Below, piece by piece: positions 47,900-58,062 of a stretch of DNA of 64,000 nucleotides (position 1 is the first letter of the stretch; each line of letters opens with the position of its first letter). The stretch is from Morinoia aosen (lineage: Eukaryota; Arthropoda; Malacostraca; Amphipoda; Talitridae): contig CM059563.1 of NCBI GenBank assembly GCA_030386875.1, forward strand, positions 14,526,001-14,590,000, given 5' to 3'. Position numbers and translations under genes: made by a program. The notes below the pieces were generated by a model. That model saw only the letters and a list, made by a program, of their open reading frames with translations. It searched no databases and was not told the DNA's origin.

Positions 47900-48560
47900 A
47901 CTGTGGATCAACATGTGGATCAAGGAATGTTTCACAAATTAGACGCGTTAAAAGTAGAAAACGAGGCGAATCGAAACACTGTTATGTTCACTAGTTTGAA
48001 CTGTAACCAAGCTGAACAAATTTAAGCAGATCAGCAGGCTCAACCTGAGTCCTAGAGCAGTCACCTGTAGTAGTCTCAGCTGATCAATAAGCAAGAAAAG
48101 AGGCCAGCACGCAACGCAAGTGGCGCACATTTATGACCAAGATAATGCAGACAGCTACCGAGACTCACTGAGGAACGACGTCCTTTTCTGTCAGCTAGGT
48201 ACTGCGTGATAGGACCAACACTCAATAGTCGTATGAACACTAAGTTTCATGGTCTGCAACTCATGTAGCTACTCTCGGCGATGTTAAAACAATGATTTCC
48301 CACTGATTTTCCTAGTGTAGTAACGTTTGTTAACTACATGTGAGAATGGTAATTTTGATAGTGAAATAAATTCTTCCATCGTAGTTTCGATTCAGTTCCA
48401 AAATAAGGTACAATTTTCAGAGCCCCTATCTTACCAAATGGGTGAACATCTCAAGACAGAGAGTAATGATTTCGATTTATACGTAATGCACAAGAGAGAG
48501 CTTGCGCACTATAATGAAAGCAATTTACCAGTATAAGCCAACATAATTCAACGAATCAAT
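47900..48560. other. spacer between R copy 13 and the repeat-protein gene
   Basis: No gene was recognised. It includes the 3' flank of the gene to the right. Confidence 0.35.
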
Positions 48561-48566
48561 TTTATT
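48561..48566 (-). other. candidate poly(A) signal AATAAA
   Basis: On the minus strand, AATAAA lies about 140 nt after the stop of the 724-aa gene, a normal distance. Confidence 0.6.
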
Positions 48567-48703
48567 TAATCAGAAAGAACCTTCCGATAACTTCAAAATG
48601 GTGGGCACACCATCACTGCAATACCAATTTCCATTAAAATCATAAAAGCAGCAGAAACTAACCTTAACTATTTCAACATCACTACAAATAGAGTTAAGAA
48701 AGT

Positions 48704-50878
48704 TCAGAAAGCGGTGCGACCTTCAGCCTTTCTTAGGTTTTTCTTCCGCACGGGCGCAACGGGAACTTGGACGTCGATTGAGCCGAGACCGGAATCTTGC
48801 GTTTCTGATAAGTCGCTCCTTGAGTCTTGATCGATTGACCCTCGAGCATCGACTGAACCCGTCATAGACGAGTTGGGCGAATAGGCATTCGATACAGCAG
48901 ATGAAATGCTGCTTCCAATCGACTTATTAGATTCCGAGTTCGTGTGTTGGCGAAGACCAGGTTCGTCAATTTGGGTAATTTGTATTTTGTTGGTAGAGTT
49001 TTCTCGAACGAGAACTTCCGTGTCACTGGCAGCTTGAACCCACGTAATAACAGAGGAAGCTGATTTGGCCTCGCTTTGCTTGCAACGGTCAACTGAATTT
49101 TCAGAACCGAGAGAATCTAGTTGCTTTCCCTCACTACATCCGCTGACACCGTGATCCAGTCCCTCAGACGTGGGACCGTCACGACCAGTCGCGCTTGAAT
49201 GCACTTCACTAGATACAACTGATGAAGCTGCTACGTTCGTCTGGTTTAATCCACTTTGTGAAAGAGGTTCTTTTTCCTGCTTCGCTAGATCCGAAGAAAT
49301 TCCGGATTCAACCTCTTTCGTGGAAGCTCCGTCAGTGTTCTGTACCTCATTTGTCGAAGCTCCGATCGTCCCTTCTACCTCCGTAGAAGCTTCGTTCGTC
49401 TTCTGTACTTCCTTTGTCGAAGCTCCGATCGTCCCTTCTACCTCCGTAGAAACTTCGTTCGTCTTCTGTACTTCCTTTGTCGAAGCTCCGATCGTCCCTT
49501 CTACCTCCGTAGAAACTTCGTTCGTCTTCTGTACTTCCTTTGTCGAAACTTCGTTCGCCTTCTCTACCACATTTGTCGAAACTTCGTTCGTCTTCTCTAC
49601 AACATTTGTCGAAACCCCGTTCGTCTTCTCTACAACATTTGTCGAAACCCCGTTCGTCTTCTCTACAACATTTGTCGAAACCCCGTTCGTCTTCTCTACA
49701 ACATTTGTCGAAACCCCGTTCGTCTTCTCTACAACATTTGTCGAAACCCCGTTCGTCTTCTCTACAACATTTGTCGAAACCCCGTTCGTCTTCTCTACAA
49801 CATTTGTCGAAACCCCGTTCGTCTTCTCTACAACATTCGTCGAAACCCCGTTCGTCTTCTCTACCACATTCGTCGAAACCCCGTTCGTCTTCTCTACCAC
49901 ATTCGTCGAAACCCCGTTCGTCTTCTCTACCACATTCGTCGAAACCCCGTTCGTCTTCTCTACCACATTTGTCGAAACCCCGTTCGTCTTCTCTACCACA
50001 TTTGTCGAAACCCCGTTCGTCTTCTCTACCACATTTGTCGAAACTTCGTTCGTCTTCTCTACCACATTTGTCGAAACTTCGTTCGTCTTCTCTACCACAT
50101 TTGTCGAAACTTCGTTCGTCTTCTCTACCACATTTGTCGAAACTTCGTTCGTCTTCTCTACCACATTTGTCGAAACTTCGTTCGTCTTCTCTACCACATT
50201 TGTCGAAACTTCGCTCGTCTTCTCTACCACATTTGTCGAAACCCCGTTCGTCTTCTCTACCACATTTATCGAACCTTCGTTCGTCTTCACTACCACATTT
50301 ATCGAAACTTCGTTCGTCTTCTCTACATTTCTTGAAACTGCAGTCGTCTTCTGTAACCCCTTTAGAGTACCGTTCAGCGCTTTAAGTTCAGACGCTTCAT
50401 TAAGCCCTTCTAAATTTGTAGCACCTTTGATAGCCGTACCGTTTTGTAGATTTGTTATTTCATCAAGAATATCTTCATTCGTGGATTCCTCTTCTTCATT
50501 CAGGTCAACTCTGTAGATTGTTGGAGTGGGACCGATACGTCCAACACTCTCTAAACGCTGCAGAAGATCTCGATCGTATTTACTCTCTCGAATAGATTGC
50601 TTCTTGGCTAACTCCCTTATGATAACGCCCCACTGGTCTTCTTCACCTTTTTCTGAGCACTGTACGGCTTCTTCCTCGAGCACTGGCTCTGGAATTTCTG
50701 GTTCTTGATTCTCGATAGAGCTGTAGAAATCTTCCGTTTGTACCTCGATTTCCACTCCTATTTTCTTCTGTTCAGGAATCGATGGTGGAACGTAAATAGG
50801 AAGTGGTGGAGTTTTAGGTTCTTTTTTCTTCTTTAGACAACAGCAGCAGCAAAACATCTCGCACCAACTACAATGCAT
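48704..50878 (-). CDS. unrecognised 724-aa protein: Cys/Lys anchor, 11-residue repeats, Ser-rich tail
   Basis: A single uninterrupted frame starts at a true ATG (50878). Residues 1-20 (MHCSWCEMFCCCCCLKKKKE) hold seven cysteines followed by four lysines, a pattern of S-palmitoylated, membrane-attached proteins. Residues 21-175 are acidic and proline-rich (EIEVQTEDFYSSIENQE; an IRELAKK helix). About residues 178-445 are some 24 repeats of VVEKTNGVSTN or VVEKTNEVSTN, followed by three 21-residue units alternating KEVQKTNEVST with EVEGTIGAST. The rest is serine-rich, ending in a basic RKKNLRKAEGRTAF. No catalytic domain was recognised. The repeat has no cysteine and is rich in Thr, Asn and Val, so a flexible or glycosylatable spacer is possible but unproven. 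An upstream leader exon is possible. Confidence 0.75.
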   Translation of the reverse strand: MHCSWCEMFCCCCCLKKKKEPKTPPLPIYVPPSIPEQKKIGVEIEVQTEDFYSSIENQEPEIPEPVLEEEAVQCSEKGEEDQWGVIIRELAKKQSIRESKYDRDLLQRLESVGRIGPTPTIYRVDLNEEEESTNEDILDEITNLQNGTAIKGATNLEGLNEASELKALNGTLKGLQKTTAVSRNVEKTNEVSINVVVKTNEGSINVVEKTNGVSTNVVEKTSEVSTNVVEKTNEVSTNVVEKTNEVSTNVVEKTNEVSTNVVEKTNEVSTNVVEKTNEVSTNVVEKTNGVSTNVVEKTNGVSTNVVEKTNGVSTNVVEKTNGVSTNVVEKTNGVSTNVVEKTNGVSTNVVEKTNGVSTNVVEKTNGVSTNVVEKTNGVSTNVVEKTNGVSTNVVEKTNGVSTNVVEKTNGVSTNVVEKTNGVSTNVVEKTNEVSTNVVEKANEVSTKEVQKTNEVSTEVEGTIGASTKEVQKTNEVSTEVEGTIGASTKEVQKTNEASTEVEGTIGASTNEVQNTDGASTKEVESGISSDLAKQEKEPLSQSGLNQTNVAASSVVSSEVHSSATGRDGPTSEGLDHGVSGCSEGKQLDSLGSENSVDRCKQSEAKSASSVITWVQAASDTEVLVRENSTNKIQITQIDEPGLRQHTNSESNKSIGSSISSAVSNAYSPNSSMTGSVDARGSIDQDSRSDLSETQDSGLGSIDVQVPVAPVRKKNLRKAEGRTAF
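49350..50343 (-). repeat. 33-bp coding tandem array (plus 63-bp units at its left end)
   Basis: About 24 units of 33 bp (49544-50343) and three 63-bp units (49350-49543). Silent variants occur in runs: ACAACATTTGTC from about 49597 to 49825, then ACCACATTCGTC to about 49945, then ACCACATTTGTC. Glycine codons (CCCCG on plus) cluster in the middle and glutamate codons at the right, which indicates local duplication in blocks. Confidence 0.9.
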
Positions 50879-51697
50879 AACTATTCGGGTTCTGAACTCA
50901 CAAGACGACGAGAAGCATCTTGAGGAGAGAACATCGACTACTCGATGTAATCAGATGAGATATCGTACGCAAGATAGCGTATCTCCGCGCCGGAGCCCTC
51001 AAGCGAAAATGATAAAATGCCTGAAAACGTCAAGAGGCCTCTGGAAGTTCACAGAATACTGAACCAATTTAGGGACCCGTCCCATAAACCGGAAATACCA
51101 AAGCATCAACAGGGTAATCAACACCAATTTCTATCAATACCTGTATAAAACATACCAAACCGATTGTTCAAGTCAACTTCAGTACAAGACTTGAATCGTA
51201 AACACGATTTCACGACAGGAAAATCATCAACGAACAACGTAAGAACTAAAGTAATAGAGCTCTTTTTATATAAACGCTGTATCATCACCATCACCTCCAT
51301 TCAGGCCGACATTGTTGTTTGTGTGTACACGGGCATGACGTGAACGGTCACGGGGAATTTGTGTGAAATCGCGCAGATGGCACCACTTGAGGCGAAATGG
51401 CGACCTCTACAGACTCGACTATAGCGACGTAAAATGGCCTCTAATTGTGGAACATGAATGACCTATGAGTGGAAAAATCGAGCACTATTTCAGGTCATCG
51501 ACAGTACAAGGAAAAATATGTGTGAACACTTTTTCATTAACTTGATATCTATACCATTGGATTTTCATGAGCATACAAAACACTGTGTACAGAAGTACTA
51601 CATTATGAATAATTAAGAGACATTTCAGTAGAATGACCATTGTACTTCTTATGGTAGCTGCTTAAATCAATTGAAGCATTTCTTTTTTCATCATTAT
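50879..51697. other. upstream region of the repeat-protein gene
   Basis: CG-containing sequence at 50900-51010 and again at 51320-51430 stands out from the A+T-rich surroundings and is the most likely promoter or leader region. No defined element can be named. Confidence 0.35.
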
Positions 51698-51960
51698 CGG
51701 TTAGTTTCAACCTCACTGACAAAGGTGTCCCCAGAGAGGAAGTAAGGAATTAAGGGAATGAAGAACGAACATGGGGGGTACTGCCACACCCGTATGATTG
51801 TAAGTCAATTAATTAAACAGGACAAATATAGACATAAAAGTAATAGGCAAACAGTGAACCAAAGATTGTCCATAAAAAAAATCTGATCAACCAAAGAAAC
51901 TCACCCTCACTTTCAACTTGAGACTACATCTTTTCAGGAAAGCTAACTCCTTGCATAATG
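51698..51960 (-). mobile_element. R family copy 14, diverged
   Basis: Blocks CAACCTCACTGACAAAGG, CCCAGAGAGGAAG and the tttcaacttgagac segment are recognisable. The right end is decayed. Confidence 0.55.
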
Positions 51961-52494
51961 AATTTTTCTGTATATTTAGGTTTGTACTTTACTCTATTGA
52001 AATACATACTTCAAAATAACCTGAATATTGATTTGGTAAAACTCCAGAAATATTTACGATTTGGATATAAAAAATCCAGTAAATGTTTATTTTATTTTAC
52101 AGAACGGTGAATAGAAATTCTACTAGCTCAACATTACCACTTTTTTCATCATATCAAAATTGCTTAATGTTTCTCCCATGAGCTACACATACTGAATCAC
52201 ATTGGTGAAATGTGATTGCATCACTCTGTTATGAACTACATATTTACGTCGACCAAAGAACCAACTAATTATTGAAGACAAGTATTTGCCATCCAATAAG
52301 TAAAATATTCAAGACGAATCTGCAACCATGATCATAGTGAATGGCTTATGCCCAAAAATGCAATTACAGTAAAAAGTAAACTATGTTACAATACAAAAAT
52401 TTTCACAGGTAAATTACATTGGTAGGGTAGAGGTACATAGTTAAAGTTAGCTCTTGTTTGTAGCTCTTGTCTGCTTCAGCATCCACATCATAGA
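51961..52494. other. A+T-rich spacer, nothing recognised
   Basis: Short frames only. Confidence 0.35.
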
Positions 52495-52790
52495 TTAAAG
52501 CTTAGTTTAAGCCTTCCTAACCGATAAAAAAAAGGCGCTCCAAAGAGAGGAAGAAGCAAGGCACCATTTAGTATGGAGATAAGGGAATGCAGAATTTATA
52601 CAGAAGGGGCACAGAAACAGTAAGTTGAGAAAGAAGTTTATGAAACAAGATGAAGGTTGAAGCAGAAACTAGTATGTACTGAAAAACAGGACAGCAATGA
52701 ATCAAAAACCAGTGGTCGTTAAACATAATAAAAAAATTATTTCAACAAAAAGAAGGCCTACACAATTCTCAGCTTGGGTCCTCACCCAAG
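52495..52790 (-). mobile_element. R family copy 15
   Basis: Begins gattaaagcttagtttaag and keeps CTCCAAAGAGAGGAAG and GGCACCATTTAGTATGGAG. It stops at the CAGCTTGGGTCCTCACC block without the hairpin end, as expected for truncation of the RNA 5' side. Confidence 0.7.
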
Positions 52791-52903
52791 GCATAATGTA
52801 TCAGAATTTAGATATGTTTACATTACAAACCCAATGTGAAGTAACAGCTTAAAATAAATACATATCGACTTGGCTACATTGAAGGTTTTTGTTAATGCTT
52901 TAA

Positions 52904-54252
52904 GGATACCATCCCAGGCCCTTGCCAGATTCTGTCGATTCCATGGTCATTTTGCATGTTTTTGTTGTAAAAGGACCCTTAGGTGGTAGACTATTCGTTC
53001 CTAAAATTTTATGGCGCTACGGACAATATTCCCCCCCCCCCCCCCCCGAGGGGGGGGGGGGTAACGCGACCAAACTTTTTCAATTTTTCCGATTTTGACC
53101 CCACATAAAAAGAGAACAAATAGGAAATAGAAAAAAAGCTTAATGTGAGTTTGTTAAAAATGTTCCAAGAATTCTAAAACTGTCTTTGCTTTTGTTCTAG
53201 CATCAAAACTGAAGGAGTTACATTTTGAAATATCAATATAAATGAAAAGCACCCAAAATTTTCCATTTTTTCACGATTTTGACCCCATATAAAAAGAGAA
53301 CAAATGGGAAATGGAAAAAAAGCCGAACGTGAGTGTGTTAGAAATGTTCCAGGGATTCTAAAACTGCATTTTTTTTGTTCTAGCATCAAAACTGAAGGAG
53401 GAGTCCCATTTTGAAATATCAATATTAGTGAAATATCAATACCTAAAAACCAATATGTCAAATTTTTGCAAAATCTAAGGCCTGAATCAAAAAAATGAAT
53501 AGAATCAATTGTGTTTCTTTTCAAAGGTTACATATCATAGTCAAATTTCATAAGAATCAGACTGAAAAAAGAAAAAAATTATTTTTTTGATAAAAGAGTA
53601 AAAATTTTTATAATTTTTTTTATGAAATCACAATTCACAGTTTGAATATGAAGTTATGTATGGAAAGTATCAAAATAAAAATTAAAACTGCATTCAATTA
53701 CATCAATTGTTCATTATATTACACTTCAACACAAAATTTTATTTTTTGCTTATACCCAACACTTTGAATTTTCAACATTCATCCTGGGACTAGTTCTCGA
53801 GTTTTGATGCTAGAACAAATCCAAAGACAGTTTTAGAATCCTTGAAACATTTCTAACAAACGCTCGTTCGGCTTTTTTCAAATTCGAATTCTTTGAAAAA
53901 ATATATAGCTCTAAACCCAAAAAATTGTTGCTGATTTTTGAAATTTTAAAAATGTTTGAAAAAATAGAAAAAATTTGAATTTGAAAAAAACTGAACGAGT
54001 GTTTGTTAGAAATGTTCCAAGGGTTCTAAAACTGTCTTTGTTTTTGTTCTAGCATCAAAACTGAAGGAGGAGTTCCAATCTGAAATTTCAATAAAAATAA
54101 ACCAAAAACACATTTTTCGTCAACAAAAAAAAAAGTAAGGCCTAAATCGAAAAAATGACATGAGTAAAAAAGGTTTACTTTTACAAAATACATATACTGG
54201 CCAACTTTCAAACGAATCGGACTAAAAAAGTTGAACAAGTGGGATGGTTTCC
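52904..54252. mobile_element. TK-3, 1.35-kb palindromic TTAA transposon
   Basis: Flanked by TTAA (52900-52903 and 54253-54256). Ends are GGATACCATCCCA and the complement of GGAAACCATCCCA. A run of about 17 C followed by 12-13 G (53031-53061) can form a hairpin near the left end, as in TK-1. Internal modules containing TTGTTCTAGCATCAAAACTG occur three times direct (about 53195, 53378 and 54045) and once inverted (about 53793). No transposase frame is present. Confidence 0.75.
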
Positions 54253-54256
54253 TTAA

Positions 54257-54512
54257 ATGGCTATTTCATACCTTCAATTTTTATAATCCATAAGCAAATA
54301 AAAAACAATGTCTCAGCACATCACCATTTGGAAGAGAATAAGTTCCATAAAATATTACACTCAAGAGCAATTAAAATACGATCTGAGATAAGATATCCAT
54401 TTTCCCCAAAAGCTCACAATGGAGTCCCATAAAATTGTTTTACACCAACTGCCTTACAGCCACTTGACATTCAAATTGATAAAGCTCCACAGAATTTGTC
54501 CTAGTCAATAAC
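54257..54512. other. short spacer between TK-3 and PB-5
   Basis: Nothing was seen. Confidence 0.3.
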
Positions 54513-54516
54513 TTAA

Positions 54517-54737
54517 CACGTTAAGTGTGGCGTGACCCACCAGTGGTCACTGAGGGGATTTTCATAATACTGCTGACCGACCAGCATTCACTGACTCAAT
54601 TTTTAAAAATACTAAATGAAAGCTAAATGAACGCATGATCCAGTTAATGTTAGCCATTTTCAAAATTTCTTACTACCAATTGACTCTAAATTTGAGTTGG
54701 ATATTGAACTTCAGTTTAACCCACCGCACTTAATGTG
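54517..54737 (+). mobile_element. PB-5, piggyBac-like MITE
   Basis: Flanking TTAA at 54513-54516 and 54738-54741. Ends are CACGTTAAGTGTGG and the complement of CACATTAAGTGCGG. It is closest to PB-3 in the interior (GTGGTCACTGAGGGGATTTT). Confidence 0.8.
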
Positions 54738-54741
54738 TTAA

Positions 54742-55934
54742 AGATGGGAATTTTATTGCATAGTTTGATTGGCACACTAAGCTCTTTGTTCTGTTGTTGG
54801 AACAGATTATTTTGTTCTTCAGGAGCAAATGGTACCCCAGATGAAGAAAGGAGTGCTAGCTATGTGATCATTTTTCACCTTCAAACAGAATAGAACTTGG
54901 GATTTTTTTTAAGTCATAAAAATTTTAAATTTCACAGAATATACAAAAAAATTAGCTAAGCAAATATCACTTGTTAAAATACAGGGAGATTATTTATGAA
55001 CAATGATTGCAGTAATTGGTAACAGCACTAACATGGAATTTGGGAAAGGCGCACCATTTTTTCATATTTACAATCAAATCTATGAGTTGCTACACTGCCT
55101 CTTATTCATCTGATACAAATAAATTCAAATTAATGAAACAAGAAACAAATGTGAGCTATCAGACAGATAAGTAAAAATTGTATTTAAAAATAGTAATCAG
55201 TAGTTAGTGTGTGCTTGAAGTTCACCCACTTCATATCATTACGTGCATAATATCCCACATGCTTCCAGCATCACTACACAATTATATATTTAGCATTTAA
55301 AAAGGTTAAAGTTTTCACATCAAAAACACCAGATACACTACTACTGCAACCCCTCTAACAAAACAAGATTAGTGAACATATGTAGAGAATTTCAATTAAA
55401 ATTATTTTGGACACAAAATGAACTAATTTTGAGGAAAAGAGAAAAACTGAAATGAATTTTCTATGTCTAAGAGTATCAAGAAAAGAAGTTAACATAGAAG
55501 GGGAACATAACCCAAGCAAAGGAAAGGTCAATCCAACCAGAGGATATAGCAGAGAAAAATAAAAATACAGATCTTAAACATTTGGTACTACCAAACAATA
55601 AAACAAATATATATGGACCAGATAACAGTTGGACTTAACAACTAAAAGATACAAAGCAAATAAGCTGTCCCATAGGTGAACACTTAAGCTTTTCCAAAAA
55701 TGAATTGTCCAACACTGCTATCATTCATGCTAGCAAGTTTCATTTAAAACTTTTCAAAAAAGTGTCTCAGTGTTCCAAATCCTTGAACAGAGATCTGTCT
55801 TTGCACAAGAAGCATCTATACTAGTCTAGATAGAATATCAAGAACTTCATATGTATATTTTGTTTAAGAAACATAGAGACATTCTTAGGTCATCAGCATT
55901 CATAGCAGTTATCAGTTATTTTCATAATTATAAT
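54742..55934. other. A+T-rich spacer, nothing recognised
   Basis: No gene or delimited repeat. Confidence 0.35.
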
Positions 55935-56285
55935 TATATTAGCTCAAGACTTCCCAGCCACAACAAAAGCAACCTCAATCTTGAATGGTCATCAAAGAGA
56001 AAAAATCAATCAAGACTGACAGAAGCTAGTTAGAAATCAATACACAAAGTGTGTCCTCACACAAGATACCCAGCACATAAAAAAAGTTGAGGAGGGAGAG
56101 AGATAAAACCCAAAATAGTTAACAAAAAAAACCTGAAATAAAGAAGCTAAGTGGAGACAACAGATTGAAGTCACAAACACCTACCTACAGCTCAGGTGAA
56201 CAGTATCCCTCTGGAAGCAGCTGTTCCAATGGCACTTAGACAAACCTAACTAACCTATGCCCCTTTGGAAGCAAAGGCATCAGCA
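55935..56285 (-). mobile_element. R family copy 16, second subfamily, diverged
   Basis: Starts at TCAAGACTTCCCAGCCACAA and ends with the alternative terminus ctaacctatgcccctttggaag. Confidence 0.5.
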
Positions 56286-56427
56286 TATTGACTATAGGAT
56301 TCAAGTGTAGTAGAAAGTAAAATAAAAATTCAAACTCCTGAAGCTTATGTATTTAATATCAATACTAATATTTCTTGCCCGATCAAAAGTAAAAGAGATA
56401 AGTGCCCTTTTATTTAGTCTTGTTTAA

Positions 56428-57271
56428 GGACAACGTCCCCCATACGGACTTTTTTCTTTATTATTGAACATAGAACAATAAAATTTGGTGTACTGATAGG
56501 AAATTGAATTTGGAATCGTTTTTGCTTAGAGCAAAAGTTCGATTTTCTTGAAAAGAAAATGGGAAATTGAAGAAAACAAATTTTATGGGGGGTTTCAAAA
56601 ATCTTCTCCTACAGTTTTTGAGCTACAGTGATGGTTTTGGTATCATTGGATGCAGGAAGACACGGGCTTTTATGGAAGCTAAAATTCATTTCAAAATTAT
56701 TTATTGTTCATAAGTTATGACGTCATAAAGCTGCACATTTTCAAAAAATAACTTTTTTTTCCAGTTTTGACATTTTTTCATATTAAAAATGGAAATTTGA
56801 GGAAACAAATTTTAGCTTACATAAAAGCCCGCGTCTTTCCGCATCCAATGATCTCAAAATCATCACTGTAGCTTAAAAACTGTAGGAGGAGAAGCATTTT
56901 GAAACCCCCAAAAACCTTTGTTTACATTATAAGCAAAACAAAGAAACATAAACAATTCAAAAAAAATTTTTTTTAATTTTTGGTTCAAGTTAGACCCCTG
57001 AAATCATTATAGAATAATCCAGAGACATAGGAGATGACATAGCAACTTTGCGCCGTGACGAAAGTGCCATGGGGGAGGTGTAACATGATAAAATACCACT
57101 TCCCCCTCCCCTCCCCCCGAGTCTTTTAACACCCGTAGCGGGCGAACGAGTGAACGTACAAGTCTCATTTTTTCACAGGATGTACCTGACCCTTACACTT
57201 CTTATAGCGGTTAAAATCCCAGTTTTGCAAGAAATCTTGACAACATGGGGGTCACATGCAAGACGCTCTCC
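56428..57271. mobile_element. TK-4, 844-bp palindromic TTAA transposon
   Basis: Flanked by TTAA (56424-56427 and 57272-57275). Ends are GGACAACGTC and the complement of GGAGAGCGTC. The interior shares with TK-1 and TK-2 the aaatttggt...actgataggaaat block and the inverted pair at about 56600-56655 and 56836-56900. G- and C-rich runs lie near 56586 and 57100-57120. Confidence 0.75.
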
Positions 57272-57275
57272 TTAA

Positions 57276-58054
57276 ATTAAAGTAATAAAAAACTGTAGCA
57301 GCTAAATATCTATTGCTTTTTCCAAAATTTCCAAGAACTGCAAATATATCAAAAGGATTTCTAATATTAAAGCTTAGCTACCCATCAAATTTATTTATGA
57401 TGTAGGAAAAATAACATAGGTATTGAAAAACAGGACAGCAATTATTACAGACATCAAAATGTGTTAGTGATTCTTAGCACACTACAGGTTTTAAATTCTT
57501 AGTAGCAACTACTGCATTATCAATGATAATCATTAACCTCTTTCTTTAACTGTGAAAGAATATTGTTAGAAGCTGAAACAAATAAAAAATTAGAAAGATT
57601 TTACTCAAAGAATGTTTTAACATTACACTTATTTAAATAAAATTCAACAACACAATCATAAGAAACCTTTACGCATTCACATAGCCATGATGATTAAACT
57701 AGGAATAAAGTAACATTAAGATAAGTAACGGAGATGGCTAAAATAACTCAATAGTAACAAATAGTAACTCCAAAATTGGTAGACCAAAAAATTGAATGAT
57801 CACCAAATGTGGCAACATATTTTCACAGATTTCAAACCTGGCATTATTTGACTTTGCTAAACTGGAAAATAGTTAATTACAAACAAGTTAGGAATATTTA
57901 TTGTGTCTCAGCAAAACAAAATCTCTCCATCATCTTCCATGTTTCACTGTTTTACAATAATCAAACATCAAAGACATTATTAAAGAAGAAAGATAACCAT
58001 GCAGTAAAGAAGGCTTTAAAACATTTATAAAAGAAATGATGAAATTTTAATACA
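57276..58054. other. A+T-rich spacer, nothing recognised
   Basis: Short frames only. Confidence 0.35.
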
Positions 58055-58062
58055 TTTTTTTT

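Noticed and set aside
49540-50385. 281-codon plus-strand frame rich in SSSLPHLSKP repeats
   Set aside because: Another shadow of the same repeat array, confined to it.
49170-50516. 448-codon plus-strand open frame opposite the repeat-protein gene
   Set aside because: A 33-bp stop-free repeat is open in several frames. Outside the array this frame lacks coding character, while the minus frame extends well beyond it with a true ATG and a poly(A) signal.
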